A stretch of DNA of 64,000 nucleotides from Branchipolynoe longqiensis (GCA_030323885.1 JASIRB010002255.1:1-64000); one strand, 5' to 3'. Counted from the stretch's first letter, positions 31,676 to 43,272 are shown. Program-made: numbers and translations. The notes: generated by a model from the letters alone, not told the origin.

Positions 31676-31880
31676 TATCACTATGATAGTTGCAGCGACC
31701 AGTTGTCGCTGTGTCGTGATCATGTGACTGAGGCGGGGCTGGGATAGTTGGAGGTTATTGGTACCATGGTGTCAGCCTGTGTAACACCCCAGAGGGGAAG
31801 CATTATAAAGCCAGCATAAGCTTACACCATCACACACTCAGCATTGATGAGGACCTAACCCCGAAGTAGCAGGTCATATG

Positions 31881-32101
31881 AGGTCCGTAGCCAGGGATTT
31901 TTGTTTGTGGTTGAAAAAACAATTTGTTGGCTGGAAAAGATTTGTATTTCGGAGAAAAATTAATTCTTGGGACGAATGAGTGCCAAATGGTGTGAGGTAC
32001 CAAAGGGGGAGTCCTGGGGGGGGGGGGGGGTCTGTACCCCAGGAAATGTTGAAATCTAGAGGGTCTGAAATGCGATTTCCAACCATTTCAGAGAGGTTAC
32101 G
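31881..32101. repeat. Interspersed repeat (copy 1 of 2)
   Basis: It shares GAAATGTTGAAATCTA, TCTGAAATG, CCATTTCAGAGAGGTTAC and AATTCTTGGGAC-type phrases with 42385-42556 in the same orientation. It includes a 12-bp G run near 32020. Family unknown. Confidence 0.65.
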
Positions 32102-32104
32102 CAC

Positions 32105-32161
32105 TGGTTGGTTGGTTATTGGAGTTTTACATCCTGATAACATCTAAGGTCATATCAGGAC
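32105..32161 (-). repeat. SINE-1 3'-tail fragment
   Basis: GGTTGGTTGGTTATTGGAGT through CATATCAGGACA matches only the SINE-1 3' end, a severe 5' truncation. Confidence 0.65.
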
Positions 32162-32519
32162 AGGTTACACACAGGTTTTTTTCGGGTGGGGGGGGGGGGT
32201 AGACGGGAGGGGAAAATCCACCCGCTAGCTACGGCACTGCATATAACAACAAAAGCCAAAGCCTGACGCGCACAAGTCGATACTGCAATCTGAACACGCA
32301 CACACACACAGGCGCATGCGCACCGCCGCACATGCGCACTACGGTACATTGCACATGGGCAGCACTCCCTTACGCGTAGACAGAGCTTTGCTCTGATTCT
32401 ATCATCGAGTCCACGTTGCTAAGGATACTGTTGCGCCTTGTGTCGAAACCTATCTTCCGGCCTGCGTCCGGAGTCGCTCCGAGCGGGTCATCGGCGCCTG
32501 CACCTTCCTGCAAGCATAG

Positions 32520-32844
32520 ATTATTGAAGTTTTACGTCCTTGCAACATTTAAGGTCATATCAGGATGGGTAGCGACTTGTGACAATGCGCACTCATGGCG
32601 ACTTTATAGTGCTTCCCCACTGGGAAATCAGGCCACCGGCACCATGGCCCGATATCCCACTCAGTCACATTATCCTGACACTGAGCTAACCAGTCCTTGC
32701 CCTATCCTATTAATGCCGAGCGCCAGGCTAGGAAGCGACAAGTATCAATTTGATAAGTCATTGGTTTGACTCGACTGGGAACCGAACTCCCGATATGCCA
32801 CACACAAGGCCTGCGCTCTACCGATTCGGACACCGCGCCCGGTC
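32520..32844 (-). mobile_element. SINE-1 with 13-bp target duplication
   Basis: A full-length reverse copy of 325 bp flanked by CCTGCAAGCATAG at 32507-32519 and 32845-32857. Its head (CGCGGTGTCCGAATCGGTAG on the minus strand) is a different tRNA-like variant from the GGGATGGCCGAATGAG type, so there are at least two subfamilies. Confidence 0.9.
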
Positions 32845-32857
32845 CCTGCAAGCATAG

Positions 32858-33549
32858 TGATGAGCATCTTAGAGTCGGCTGGAATCAAAGTAAGCAAAAA
32901 ATTGTCTTTCGCCTTTTTATTGGGCACTTACAAAGTTATTTTGCTATTCACTTTGAAAGTATATTTAAGTGACTTCATATTTGTATTAGCGCCATTCGTC
33001 GACCCATAATCCTTATGAATTCTAATAGACATAATACTTCCAGATAGGGTAATTCTTTTTAGGGATTACAATTTTTATTTAGCGGATTAAAAAAAAAATA
33101 TATATAAAAATTAGCGCCGAGGCACTAGTGGAGATCGATTCGTAGGTATATACATGAATATAATTGGGATATTGAGCGGGGATGCAGAAGGAGGCATATT
33201 CAAAAATTAAAAAATAGAAATAAAAATGTAATGGCAGAGGGATGCATGAGCCATAGTGCTAAGAAACATGGTGAGGATGAAGAAGAGATAGGTAGGGGTG
33301 GGAACTTTAGAAATTGTCAAAATGAGCATGATCTATTTTAAACATGATCTTTAAAGATTCTAATTTTTTTGATTTTCTTAACTCTCAAAGCCAGAAGCAG
33401 GCAGTAACTGCCACATCAGTCATGCGCATTAGGTACAGGTAACTGGTTATAGAAAAATGTGGGAAGACTGTGCTTCTGGGTATTTGCTGACAATAACAAG
33501 GACAAGACATTTGGTTCTTTGCACGCAGGGTAAATCACACCAACCTAAC
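32858..33549. other. No gene seen
   Basis: Unique AT-rich DNA without a coding frame. Confidence 0.45.
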
Positions 33550-33837
33550 CCCCAGTCACACTATGCTTCGGATCACTTATCAACACTTTCCGACCACCTT
33601 GCGAGAAGTTGCCGAGCGGTCGCTGAACAGTCGCTGACCAGTCGGCGACCATCTTGGATGGTCACAAGAAGGTTGCAGCTGCTCCACCAAAAACCACCTT
33701 GCAACTAAAACAATTTTCAACACGTGCAACCGCTCGGCGACCATTTTTTGCTTTGGTCACAAGGAGGTCGCAAGGAGATCACCAGCTTTTAGTCACAAAG
33801 TGGTCACAAGCAAACGTTAGCTGTAGTGTGACTGGGG
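33550..33837. mobile_element. Iterated-word foldback element A2 (GCGACC word)
   Basis: It has 14-bp perfect inverted ends CCCCAGTCACACTA. The 288-bp interior repeats GACCACCTTGCGA, GGTCGCTGA and TGGTCACAAG in both orientations. It belongs with 16729-17067. Confidence 0.8.
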
Positions 33838-34205
33838 CCCAAGGGCTTCTTTCATCAGAGTCGCAACTGCCACTGAGCCTGAGACGAAAATGAGACGAGA
33901 TACAATGCAGGTAGAATCGGCGATATGCAGCTCCATAGTCCTTAGTACCTGCAGAAATGTAAGTGGTGGTGCTGTTATGTGGTGGCTGGAGGATTGCTGT
34001 GGAGGTGCGGGAGGGGGGGGGGGTGGCGGGTGGCGGTGGCGGTGGTGGGTGGCGGTGGGAGTCTCTTCTGTGCATATTTACAATATAAACTTATATAATC
34101 TATATATTACAGAGTATCTATCAAATATGATGTACAATAGTCAGTAACTGTCTTCAGTGATATGTGTGAATGATTGGCAAACCCCTGCCATTATGTGCGA
34201 AGAAT
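33838..34205. other. GGTGGC microsatellite and unique DNA
   Basis: 33990-34060 is a GGTGGCGGT-rich run. The frames on both strands over it are compositional. Confidence 0.5.
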
Positions 34206-34612
34206 ATATATATATGAGTCAGGATCACGAAAAGAGGCCAATTGGGGGAAGTTGTCGCCGTCGATCATTGGATGTCGGTGTCGAACAGTATAATTATAGT
34301 TTAGCATTGACATAGGTATTGGAGAGTCCTTAAATTTATCCTGAATGTAAAGGTGGAGAAAACACAACAACCTTATTTGTTTCTAGGATAATTGAATATA
34401 AAAGAAAGAAATGCACAACACTTTAAGAATTGCGACGCCGACATCCGTTAAAGTTGTCGGCGTCGTTCATTGGATGTCGGCGTCGATCGGCATACTTATA
34501 GTTTAGCCTTGACAGAGGTGTTGCAACACTTTAAGAATTGCGATGCTGACATCTTAAATAAACCACCAATTGGCCCATTAGCATGAGGCTGACTCATATA
34601 TATATATATTTG
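34206..34612. mobile_element. Putative TIR element with internal duplication
   Basis: Ends ATATATATGAGTCAG and CTGACTCATATATATAT are inverted, followed inside by GCCAATTGG/CCAATTGGC. The interior carries two copies of a block with TCATTGGATGTCGG(C/T)GTCGA and TATAGTTTAGC(A/C)TTGACA, about 200 bp apart. Confidence 0.55.
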
Positions 34613-34924
34613 TGATGGGTGTATTTATGCTGCCCATAACAGTTAAGTCTAATGACTTGTTTTCGCCGCTAGACAGTAATAATCTTGTGACTCCCCTTGT
34701 TTTTATCACTTTCAGTTGTTGTGTAGCTATATTTTCACTTTAGAAACTGTTTTTGTCTCATTTGAATGTCACTCCGATAAGAGGACACCTGCTATGTCTG
34801 GACAATGTCGCTCTGGATGTAGAATTGTCTTTTGAAGATACATAATATATGCCGCATGCATAGTAGTAGATTAACTACCTGTAGTAGATTAACTATATGT
34901 ATACATTGGTAGATTAACTACCAC
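34613..34924. other. Repeat-related, no gene
   Basis: 34610-34690 (TATTTATGCTGCCCATAAC, CTTGTTTTCGCCGCTAGACA) resembles 46505-46575, an insert within a MITE-A copy. No coding frame. Confidence 0.4.
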
Positions 34925-35527
34925 CTGACTCCCTAGGCTGAGTCACCTGGGCCCCTAGGCTGAGTCACCTAGGCCCCTAGACTGAGTCACCCTGGCCCCT
35001 AGGCTGATTCACCTGGGCCCCTAGGCTGAGTTACCTGGGCTCCTAGGGTGAGTAACCTAGGCCCCTAGTCTGAGACACCCTGGCCCCTAGGCTGAGTCAC
35101 CTGGACCCCTAGGCTGAGTCACCTAGGCCCTTGGCTGAGTCACCCTGGCCCATAGGCTGAGTCACCTGGCCCCCTAGGCTGAGTCACCTGGGCTCCTAGG
35201 CGGAGTCAGCTAGGTCCCTAGGCTGAGTAGCTGGGTCACTAGGCTGAGTCACCTGGGCCACTAGGCTGAGTAACCTGGGCCACTAGGCTGAGTCACCTGG
35301 GCCCCTAGGCTGAGTCACCTGGGCCCCTAGGATGAGTCACCTGACCCCGTAGGCTGAGTCACCTGGGCTCCTAGGCTGAGTCACCTGGGCCCCTAGGCTG
35401 AGTACCTGGGTCTCTAGGCTGAGTCACCTGGGCTCCTAGGCTGAGTCACCTGGGCCCCTAGGATGAGTACCTGGGTCTCTAGGCTGAGTCACCTGCGCCC
35501 CTAGGCTGAGTCACTTGGGGCCCTGGG
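34925..35527 (+). repeat. 22-23-bp CTAGGCTGAGTCACC minisatellite
   Basis: About 27 copies of GCCCCTAGGCTGAGTCACCTG with small variants and a few shortened units. Confidence 0.93.
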
Positions 35528-35897
35528 CTAAATTAGACATGCAGAATCAAATCTAGATAATTGTTTTGGTTTTAACAATTTGATGTTTTTATCACACTAT
35601 GCAGCTTTAAAGCATTTTCTGTATCCTCTTGCGCTTCCCTCCCTTCTGGGCCCCTAGGTTTAATTAAGCCTACTCAGTCTAATGGTTAATCCACCACTGG
35701 TAATATATACTGGATAACATATATAATAATTAATATCTGTAATATATATTTATATAAAATATAATATAGTATATATAAAGCGTGCATGGAACTGTGTAAA
35801 ACTGCCATATTTAACAAACATTATCATTCACAGAACACTACAGCCTCAAAAGTTCAAAAACTGTCTATGTCTGGATGAAGGAGTAAGTGCACCTTTC
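35528..35897. other. MITE-A end fragment and AT-rich DNA
   Basis: 35532-35612 is a right-end fragment of MITE-A (AATCAAATCTAGATAATTG, ATCACACTATGCAGCTTTAA). The rest, including 35700-35780, is AT repeat with no gene. Confidence 0.55.
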
Positions 35898-36310
35898 CCA
35901 TAAGCATATTCAGCGCTATACAGAGCGACCCAACTAGCCACGGTGCGACCCAACCAGCCACGGTTGAACTCGTTTCAGCCCGTTTAAACTTGTTTCCAGT
36001 ATAAAGGCTAGGGGACCAGGTTGGAAACTGAGCGATAATATGGAGCGACCTAACCAGCCACGGTGCGACTCAACCAGCCACAGTTGATCCATAAGCATAT
36101 TCAGCGCTATACGGAGCGACCCAACCAGCCATGGTGCGACCCAACCAGCCATGGTTGAACTCGTTTCAGCCCGTTTAAACTTGTTTCCGGTACAAAGGCT
36201 AGGGGACCAGGTTGGAAACTGAGCGATAATAGCTCAAACATAAGCATATTCAGTGGTATACGGAGCGACCCAACCAGCCACGGTTGTGACCCAACCAGCC
36301 ACGGTTGAAC
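35898..36310 (+). repeat. Tandem repeat with ACCCAACCAGCCACGG core
   Basis: The segment CATAAGCATATTCAGCGCTA recurs at about 35899, 36090 and 36240 (spacing 191 and 149 bp), with nested copies of GAGCGACCCAACCAGCCACG and TGAACTCGTTTCAGCCCGTT. Confidence 0.85.
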
Positions 36311-38002
36311 TCATTCAATCATAAAATACTTTGCTGTAGTTATATCGGGTGGAAAATAAATGGATTAAAGTGTTTGAAGTATATTTGAAATTTATCTACA
36401 TCAATTTCTGTTTAAATTACACAATATCAGTAATTACAGAATGGGAAACTATTCCTGCAAGGATATGCTCAATATGACCCAGTGGTCATGCATTTTTGCA
36501 CCTTTCGTCGCTGTGGACCCTTCTCACCTTTCCTGGTGGCCACACCATTCCGCCATTAGTCTATGTGAACACTTGCAATGGACGCCACCACATCAACATG
36601 TTATAGACACGATATAAAAAAATATAAAAAATATAAAAAGTTAAAAATACTGCCCGGATAACTTGAGAAAGAAATTAACCCAATCCGTGTCAAGTGTTTG
36701 TCAAATAAGCCAGTAATATTGCCGTCGGTGCGACGTCTCGCGCGTGGTGTCACGTGACGTGATGTCACGTGAGGTGGTGTCACGTGAAGTGGTGTCACTT
36801 ACATCCGAGGAGCCTGCTCGGTTTACTCTCCCTGGTCAGGAGAAATAGTTCTTTGTTCGCTAGTTCGTTCTGCAAGAAAGGACGTGTCAGAAATAGCCAT
36901 CAATTATGAGACATTTTAAAGTCACCCGGCATACTCCACTGAGACGGCAAACAAACTCTGAATGTAACTTATGAATGACGTCATGGGTGGGATTCCCTCA
37001 TCACATGACCTAATCTGGTTCCCAACAGATCAGGGAACACCGTGGAACCCCCTTTTAGTTGCACACTTCCACTAGTCATTGTGGACACTGGCTTCAGCAC
37101 TCTCCCTCCACATATTTAGTGACACAAACTGAAAAGATGTGCGGAGAGAGCATTTGTCAGAGTACAGTTCCAGTCTCAGCGGCCTATAGCGGGTCCGTTT
37201 AAGGTTCTTTTATGTAGGCTTCTGATATTCACATGGTAGATAGATGCTTAGTGATGGAATATGAACAGCGACATCATTTCAGAGAAATATTATTATTCTG
37301 TTGTTCTCATTACTTCTTTTAAGCATCAAACTATACTTTCATCAGATGAGGTTGAAATGTGATAGACTTGTCTGAACAGAGCACAACACAGTGCATTATA
37401 CTTCTAAGATATAATACTTATAATGCATATATATTATATATGTTATATATCTGATATATTATATAATATATGATATATATCTGATATATATAGCTGATAT
37501 ATATTATACATAGTGTATATTATACATAGTATACATTATACATAGTATATGTTATATATAGTATATATTATACATAGTATATATTATATTATATATTATA
37601 AGCATATATAGTGATATCTAACGTGGTGGGAAGCCAATCAAAATAAGACATCAATATTTGAACGAAATAAAAATGTGTTTTATCACTGTAATTCTTAATG
37701 CAAAATGAGTAGCGATTCTTAAGGAAACTAGTAATGAATTGTCATGGTCAGTTCTGTATTTTTTCACAAATTGCTCGAGCATAATTTCCCTACTTACATA
37801 AAAATCAACCACACTTCAGTTAGCTGTCACTGATTTGGTAGGCTACAAACCTGTATCCGGATATCTATGGCATTCAAGCATTGACGAGTAATGCAAGTCG
37901 TCAGGTGACAATGGGCGTTTCCAAGGTGATAATGACCGCGTAACAAGAGACTAATGGGAAACACTAGAGTATCACCTTGTTGTATATAGATATATGTCAG
38001 GG
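36311..38002. other. No gene; AT arrays and short GTCACGTGA repeat
   Basis: 36745-36795 repeats GGTGTCACGTGA. 37410-37620 is dense TATATA simple sequence. No credible coding frame. Confidence 0.5.
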
Positions 38003-38186
38003 GAATGATGAAAATGGGAAACATTGTGCCTAAATCACTTCTTGCCATTCCAGGACTAACATGCTGACCATTAGACTACCTAGGCTCCCTGATGCAATCA
38101 CCCTATCCACACCCACCTGTCTATCAGGCTCCTTGCCCAAGAGGTCAGCGCATACTACTACACTCGTCACCGTGGAATTCTAAGTC
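38003..38186 (-). mobile_element. SINE family 2 copy
   Basis: It shares with 49376-49575 the blocks GAAAATGGGAAA(C/T)ATTG, CCATTCCAGG, CCTAGGCTCCCTGATG and GAGGTCAG. On the minus strand the head reads tRNA-like (GGTTAGCATACTAGCCTGGA in the better copy). Confidence 0.65.
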
Positions 38187-38541
38187 TTCTAAATTGTTTA
38201 CGTCCATAAGTCGTTTAATGCGTACAATTACATACATACAGCCAATGCACTTACATATATATATATATATATATACTACTACACATAATTCTGTACTTGT
38301 GTCCTGTATCTTCTTTTGATTTTAGAAGAATGAATATTGCATTGCCAGATAAATCAACTGTTAAACCTACCAGAATTGTGGACTTCTAAATGATACTGGC
38401 TATGCATGAGCATACATGAGCCCCACTACCAGGCGGTGGTGGCGGAGACTACGCCGCACACCTACGCAGTTACACTGAACTGCACTAGGTGGCAGCAGAC
38501 TAGCCACTGGGCAGATGGGGCTGCCCTCTACTGCGTGTCGC

Positions 38542-38569
38542 TACCCCCCCCCCCCCCCCCCCCCCCCCC
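38542..38569 (+). repeat. Poly-C run
   Basis: About 28 consecutive C; its length may be unreliable in an assembly. Confidence 0.9.
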
Positions 38570-38747
38570 TCACCCCCCACCTATAGAGGCGATGTGGGAC
38601 CTGGCGAGTTAGGGGGCGTGTCAGATGACTGTGGACGTCGCGGAGAGCAGAGAGGTTTCATAATAAACCAAGTTGAAGCGTACTTATATCAAATCTTGGC
38701 GTTCTTCCGTGTGTGCATGGCAGTCTGAGGAGCAAGACCGTGGGCCA

Positions 38748-38925
38748 TTACACACACAACGCCGTATATATAACATACAAATTCACTACAAAACTAAACA
38801 GAGCACTCAGATGCTATCTAAATGATACTGGCTATGCACACAACACCGTATATATATATATATATATAATATACAAATTCACTACAAAAGTAAACAGAGC
38901 ACTCAGATGCTATCTAAATGATGAG
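38748..38925 (+). repeat. Tandem duplication of about 90 bp
   Basis: ATACAAATTCACTACAAAA, AACAGAGCACTCAGATGCTA and TCTAAATGAT occur twice in a row, differing mainly in the length of an AT run. Confidence 0.8.
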
Positions 38926-39344
38926 CATTTGCCAGCACACAGAACTGACCATCCTTGTCCATATCTTGCACCTTTTAACCTAGACTAAATGTCGTCTGCC
39001 ATGTAGAGTCTAAGCTAATGACATACAGTTGAGGCACATCTAGTACGAAGCGCAGTGCAAGTAACAGGCAATACGGGCATTCCGAGTTACTGTTCGCTGG
39101 TTCCCGAGGAAGGGTTGAACCTGGGACCCGGCGTACTTACTCACCGGGAGTTGGGGGATGGGGGTCCCTCCCTACATTATCCTTCACTATAGGTCCTATG
39201 CGTTAAAGTTGCATAGTATAGGACAAATTCATCAAAATCCCGAAAGCAAAACGATTATTTAGATTTGAACCTTCGTATCCAACTTTGATACTGGTGCACT
39301 TATTAATATTTTGTTGCTACATACACACATATGGTGACTACAAC

Positions 39345-39884
39345 CTATGTATAAACAAAATTGTCCAAAAGGTAAACCACAAACTGTGGCTATTTGCAAA
39401 GCTAAGAGACTACATGACACAAGAAATGTCAATAAAAATCTTCAAGGGCATGGTGCTACCCTATTTTGACTATGGAGATGTAAACTACATGGGTGCAAAG
39501 AAAGAACTTCTAAAAAAACTGCAAACACTACAGAACAGAGCCCTGAAAATCTGCCTCAGAGTAGACAAGCTGCACCCCACCTATGACATACACAAAAGAA
39601 CCAAAGTAAAATTGCTAGAAAATAGGAGAATAATTCATCTGAAAACATTAGCATACAGCTATAGTCAAGACAATAAACTCCTAACAAAACCACAAAGGGC
39701 AACTAGAGCAAATAATGCGCCACTACTAAAGCAGACCAGAAGCCAAATAAAAGCTCACGAGAGAAGCACGCTAGAAATGGCTGCCAAGGTGTGGAATGCC
39801 CAAACAGTAAAGGAACGACAAATTCCTGACCTAAAAACATACAAAAAATATCTGTGCAAAATAAGGCTAGGAACCCCCAACTAA
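39345..39884 (+). pseudogene. LINE reverse transcriptase C-terminal fragment
   Basis: About 180 aa of the post-catalytic (thumb) region of a CR1/L2-type LINE: LCINKIVQKVNHKLWLFAKL, VLPYFDYGDVNYMGAKKELL, KLQTLQNRALKICLRV and LEMAAKVWNAQ. The upstream catalytic palm is absent. It ends at a normal C-terminal position, followed by an A-rich 3' region to about 40290. It is more intact than the other LINE ends in the window. Confidence 0.8.
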
Positions 39885-40390
39885 GCTGCACCGCAAAGGG
39901 GCAGGTGATACATGTCACGGCCCACCAGCGAGACGCCCAATGGAAGGTAACCATACCAAAAGCACCCAGATAACACACCTCACAGCTGCGTACAAGCCTA
40001 TGATATGTAAATAGGAGTAGGCTAGTCTAGAAATAAGAGTAGAAAAAATAAAGCACATATATGCCAAGAAAATCCAAAAAAATTAACATAGACTACTAAC
40101 CAGACCAACCAACTATCTATCTGCTACTGAAATACAGGCAATCAAATACCTTATCAGCAGCTACTGTGTGATAAGACAACACCAACACTACAGCTGGCCA
40201 GCATTGAAAACAAGCCTGAATACCCAGGCTTATATGCTATGGACAGTATAAATACAGCCTCAATAAAAAAAACAAAAATTTTTTTTTTTTTTTAAAACAT
40301 AGAAGGGTATGCTATGTCAATTTAATAGAACCTGTTAGTATTGAAACCTATGGGGTCAGAGTTTTGACAAGCATGTTTACACTTCAAATA

Positions 40391-40730
40391 GACGGGATGG
40401 CCGAATGAGTTAGAGCGTCCGTCTCCCGTGCTGGTAGATCGTGGGGTCGTGGGTTCGAGTCCCGGTCGAGTCAAACCAATGACTTTAAAATTGACACTTG
40501 TTGCTTCCTAGCCAGGCGCTCGGCATTATTAGGATAGGGCAAGGACTGGTGTGCTCAGTGTCAGGATAATGTGACTGAGTGGGATACCAGGTCATGGTGC
40601 TGGCGGCCTGGTTTCCCAGTGGGACAGCACTATAAAGTCGCCATGAGTGCGCACTGTCACAAGTCGGTACCCGTCCTGATATGACCTTAGATGTTGCTAG
40701 GACGTAAAACAACAACAAACAAACAAACAA
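40391..40730 (+). mobile_element. SINE-1, reference copy
   Basis: 340 bp between perfect 10-bp duplications ACTTCAAATA (40381-40390, 40731-40740). The tRNA-like head has box A (GATGGCCGAATGAGTTAGAG) and box B (GGGTTCGAGTCCCGG); box B plus the DGGCCGA-type box A suggest a Leu/Ser-like tRNA ancestor. The body ends in (AAC)n. Pol III promoter boxes look intact. Confidence 0.93.
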
Positions 40731-40792
40731 ACTTCAAATATCTCTGAAGTTAATCATTTAAAATCTTTACTTTAGTTTAAAGTCTGCAGGCA

Positions 40793-40950
40793 ACAGTTGG
40801 TTGGTTGTTGGAGTTTTACGTCCTGGCAACATCTAAAGGTCATATCAGGATGGGTACCGACTTGGGACAGTGCGCACTCATGGCGACTTTAGAGTGCTGC
40901 CCCACTCAGTCACATTATCCTGACACTGAGCCAACCAATCCTTGCCCTAT
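40793..40950 (-). mobile_element. SINE-1 partial copy
   Basis: The 3' portion in reverse orientation from GTTGGTTGGTTGTTGGAGTT to CCTTGCCCTATCC. The tRNA-like head and part of the body are missing. Confidence 0.8.
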
Positions 40951-41033
40951 CCAGTGCTGCCACTGTGTATGCACACTGTGTCTGTCATTTACACTTAAAC
41001 ATCTTCATTGACGCAATGTCCCTGTAAACTACG

Positions 41034-41348
41034 CGACCGGATGCAGTGGCTGAATCAGAGCGCAGGCTTCCCTTGTCGAAGGTTGGGAGTTAGAATCCCA
41101 GCTGAGTCAAAGCAATGACTTAAAAAATTGATACTTGTCACTTCCTAGCCTGGCGCTCAGCATTATTAGAATAGGGCAAGGTCTGGTTAGCTCAGTGTCA
41201 GGATAATGTGAATGAGTAGGATATTGAGTCATGGTGCCGTAAAATGCTGTAAATGTATAAAGTCACCATATGTGTGCACTGTCACAAGTCGGTACCTGTC
41301 CTGATATGACCATAGATGTTGCTAGGACATAAAACCTCCAACAAACAA
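41034..41348 (+). mobile_element. SINE-1 copy, variant head
   Basis: Head GACCGGATGCAGTGGCTGAA with AGAGCGCAGGCTTCCC is the second tRNA-like subtype (compare 32520-32844 and 56488-56814). The body and the GACATAAAACCTCCAACAA tail are complete. Confidence 0.85.
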
Positions 41349-41626
41349 TCTACCCTACCCTAACCAAATAAGGGCGGTGCGTTGTCTGCTGGGTCCCTGC
41401 GCTGGTATCTCGGGAGACCCGTATTTAAGCGGAACGTCACGTGCCACTCAGTCACGTACACAGCCTGTGGCGCCACCTAACGGGCTATGTGTGCAGAACG
41501 GACGCTGTCAGAGATATATGTGTATAATCCTGTGTTCATACGGTCCTCATGAATATGTTGAACTTCCCACTTACTGCTGGTGAACACGACCATGTAAACT
41601 GAGAGCGTTCATTTGGCAATTCGCGG
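41349..41626. other. No gene seen
   Basis: Unique DNA without a coding frame. Confidence 0.4.
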
Positions 41627-41707
41627 TAAACACTCTACTCGCAGTGTTCAATTTGAAATTTTGACGACTCGGGTGACCCGAGTCATGTTAATCGAATACG
41701 GCCCTTG
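41627..41707 (+). repeat. GACTCGGGTGACCCGAGTC repeat, copy 1
   Basis: It contains the palindrome GACTCGGGTGACCCGAGTC, TTGAAATT and GTTAATCGA-TACGGCCC. An inverted relative is at 44882-44966 and a partial one at 45225-45290. Confidence 0.65.
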
Positions 41708-41729
41708 TTTCATGCTGGGCGATAATATA

Positions 41730-41905
41730 GGCATTGTCAAATCTTCATACAGGAAAAGTGATATATTTCTAAAACCACACCACCTAGAAACAAATCGCTT
41801 GGTACACATATAGAAAACATCTTTACCAAAAGGATTATATCAAATTTATAAGGTTAGGGTTCTGGATTTCCATTAATTTTGAATAAAACGAATGTTTTGC
41901 ACCGC
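41730..41905 (+). repeat. Diverged single unit of the 206-bp repeat
   Basis: It matches the satellite at 19990-20830: CTTCATACAG, ACCACACCACCTAGAAACAA, TTATAAGGTTAGGGTTCTG and TTGCACCGCGCATACG. Confidence 0.8.
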
Positions 41906-42105
41906 GCATACGACGGACGGCGGAAACTGCGACACCGCCATTTCTTCATGAGTGGTGAGTAAGGAGCAGGTTCCAAAATCTCCAGTTCACAGGTGGTGTT
42001 CACGAGTTGTGAAGTCACTTGAACGCAATTCACAGGTCGTGAAGTCGGAAACACCATATTCACCAGTTCATATGAACGCAGCATCACCCACATGGAAACG
42101 TACAC

Positions 42106-42186
42106 TTGCACAGAATGGTTCCTGGCGCGTCGAGCATTGACTGTGCTTTTCACATGATTCTGCACCTTTGTAATGATCTCCTCAGC
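42106..42186 (-). CDS. Candidate exon, RGS-domain gene (most 3' exon found)
   Basis: 81 bp, 27 codons, phase 0 at both ends: AEEIITKVQNHVKSTVNARR and ARNHSVQ. The acceptor is strong (TTGCTGTTTGTTATGCAG) and the donor is GTGTAC. It is basic and helical-looking, consistent with the C-terminal tail after the last RGS domain. It fits the phase of the exon at 46932-47083. It is the least certain of the exon set because no domain is visible. I could not identify a terminal exon or poly(A) site below it. Confidence 0.5.
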
Positions 42187-42384
42187 CTGCATAACAAACA
42201 GCAACATTGTGATAACAGCGTAAGACACACTGAAACAGCCCGTCAGTCGATAGAATCTAAAACACTCTACAGCGTCGCCTGACCGCGTCCTCCAGTTGAG
42301 GCGTCGACGCCAAGTCGGCAGCCATTTTGTTTCTCGATTGGATGTCTGTCGGTGAAATTCGGACTGTTGGAACTATCTGCAGGG

Positions 42385-42556
42385 ACATAGCTATTAATTT
42401 TTGTTTTGATGGGAGAGATTAATTCTGGGACCAGACGAGTGCCGAAGGCGCGAAGCACTAGGGGGAGGGGGTCTGTGGGTATTCCCCTCACCCCGTCAGA
42501 AATGTTGAAATCTAAAGGCTCTGAAATGCTATTTCCAGCCATTTCAGGGAGGTTAC
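42385..42556. repeat. Interspersed repeat (copy 2 of 2)
   Basis: Same family as 31881-32101: GAGATTAATTCTGGGACCAG, GAGTGCCGAAG, GAAATGTTGAAATCTA and CCATTTCAGGGAGGTTAC. Confidence 0.65.
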
Positions 42557-42806
42557 ATATTTAAAATGTCCATATCATTGAACAGTAAATTGTCACAGCA
42601 TTATTGGTATTTACACTTAACATGAGTTTCTCTTGTTTCTTTTTTGAGGGACACTAGCTTAGGCTCTGATCTTTTTTTTCCCCCCTGTTTCTTTTAGGGT
42701 TTTTCTTGTGTGTGGGAGGGGATATGCTATGTGAATGAGACAAAAAACAACCTTGATTTGTTCTGTTCTGAAAACATTATTCTGCTAACCATCGCAATTG
42801 TAATGG

Positions 42807-43058
42807 GATGGTATCTCAGTGGGACAACACTATAAAGTCATCAGAAGTACGCAGCCATCACTTAGTTACAAACTGAAATTGGACAAATATGTTATACATG
42901 GAGACACAATGACAGTCAATGAACAGTAAACATGTTGCACATGGGGTATTCGTGGTACTAGTGGCATGGTATCTCAGTGGGACACACTATAAAGCCATCA
43001 GAAGTACGCAGCAATCAGTTAGTTACAAGCTGAAATTTGAAAATATGTTGTACATGGA
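42807..43058 (+). repeat. Direct duplication of a SINE-like segment
   Basis: ATGGTATCTCAGTGGGACA, ACTATAAAG, ATCAGAAGTACGCAGC and TTAGTTACAA occur at 42809 and again about 157 bp later. The phrase resembles the SINE-1 body (CAGTGGGACAGCACTATAAA). Confidence 0.7.
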
Positions 43059-43184
43059 TTGTTTGGTTTAACCGAGCTTATTCCGTATACTGTATATACA
43101 TAAAAAACAATAATCAAAGTGTCCACATATATTGTATATTACATTCATAATGCACCCGCATTTTTGCCAAAGCCAAGTCAAAGT

Positions 43185-43272
43185 TGAAGCCAAAGCTCGG
43201 TTAAACCAATGATCGGTTAATCCAAACAAATTTCTAGGGTCCCTTCAAGTTTGGCTTAATGGGGTTATACTG
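43185..43272. mobile_element. MITE-B right-half fragment
   Basis: AGCTCGGTTAAACCAATGAT, GGGTCCCTTCAAGTTTGG and the terminus GGGGTTATACTG followed by TA match 17768-18066. Confidence 0.7.

Larger units (their letters stand above)
39203..40795. mobile_element. MITE-A copy split by LINE and SINE
   Basis: Left half at 39203-39305 (TTAAAGTTGCATAGTATAGG, ACTTTGATACTGGTGCACTT) and later parts at 40300-40380 and 40731-40795 (CTTCAAATATCTCTGAAGTT, CTTTAGTTTAAAGT) are the family sequence in order. They are separated by a LINE fragment and a SINE. Confidence 0.6.

Noticed and set aside
31389..31723. Minus-strand frames of 85 and 101 aa
   Set aside because: They lie within a tRNA-derived SINE body; the SINE explains the sequence.
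34925..35527. Second CRISPR-like regular array
   Set aside because: Same reasoning: tandem CTAGGCTGAGTCACC units without spacers.
40391..40470. Genuine tRNA gene at the SINE head
   Set aside because: The tRNA-like part continues into a shared SINE body and is flanked by target duplications.
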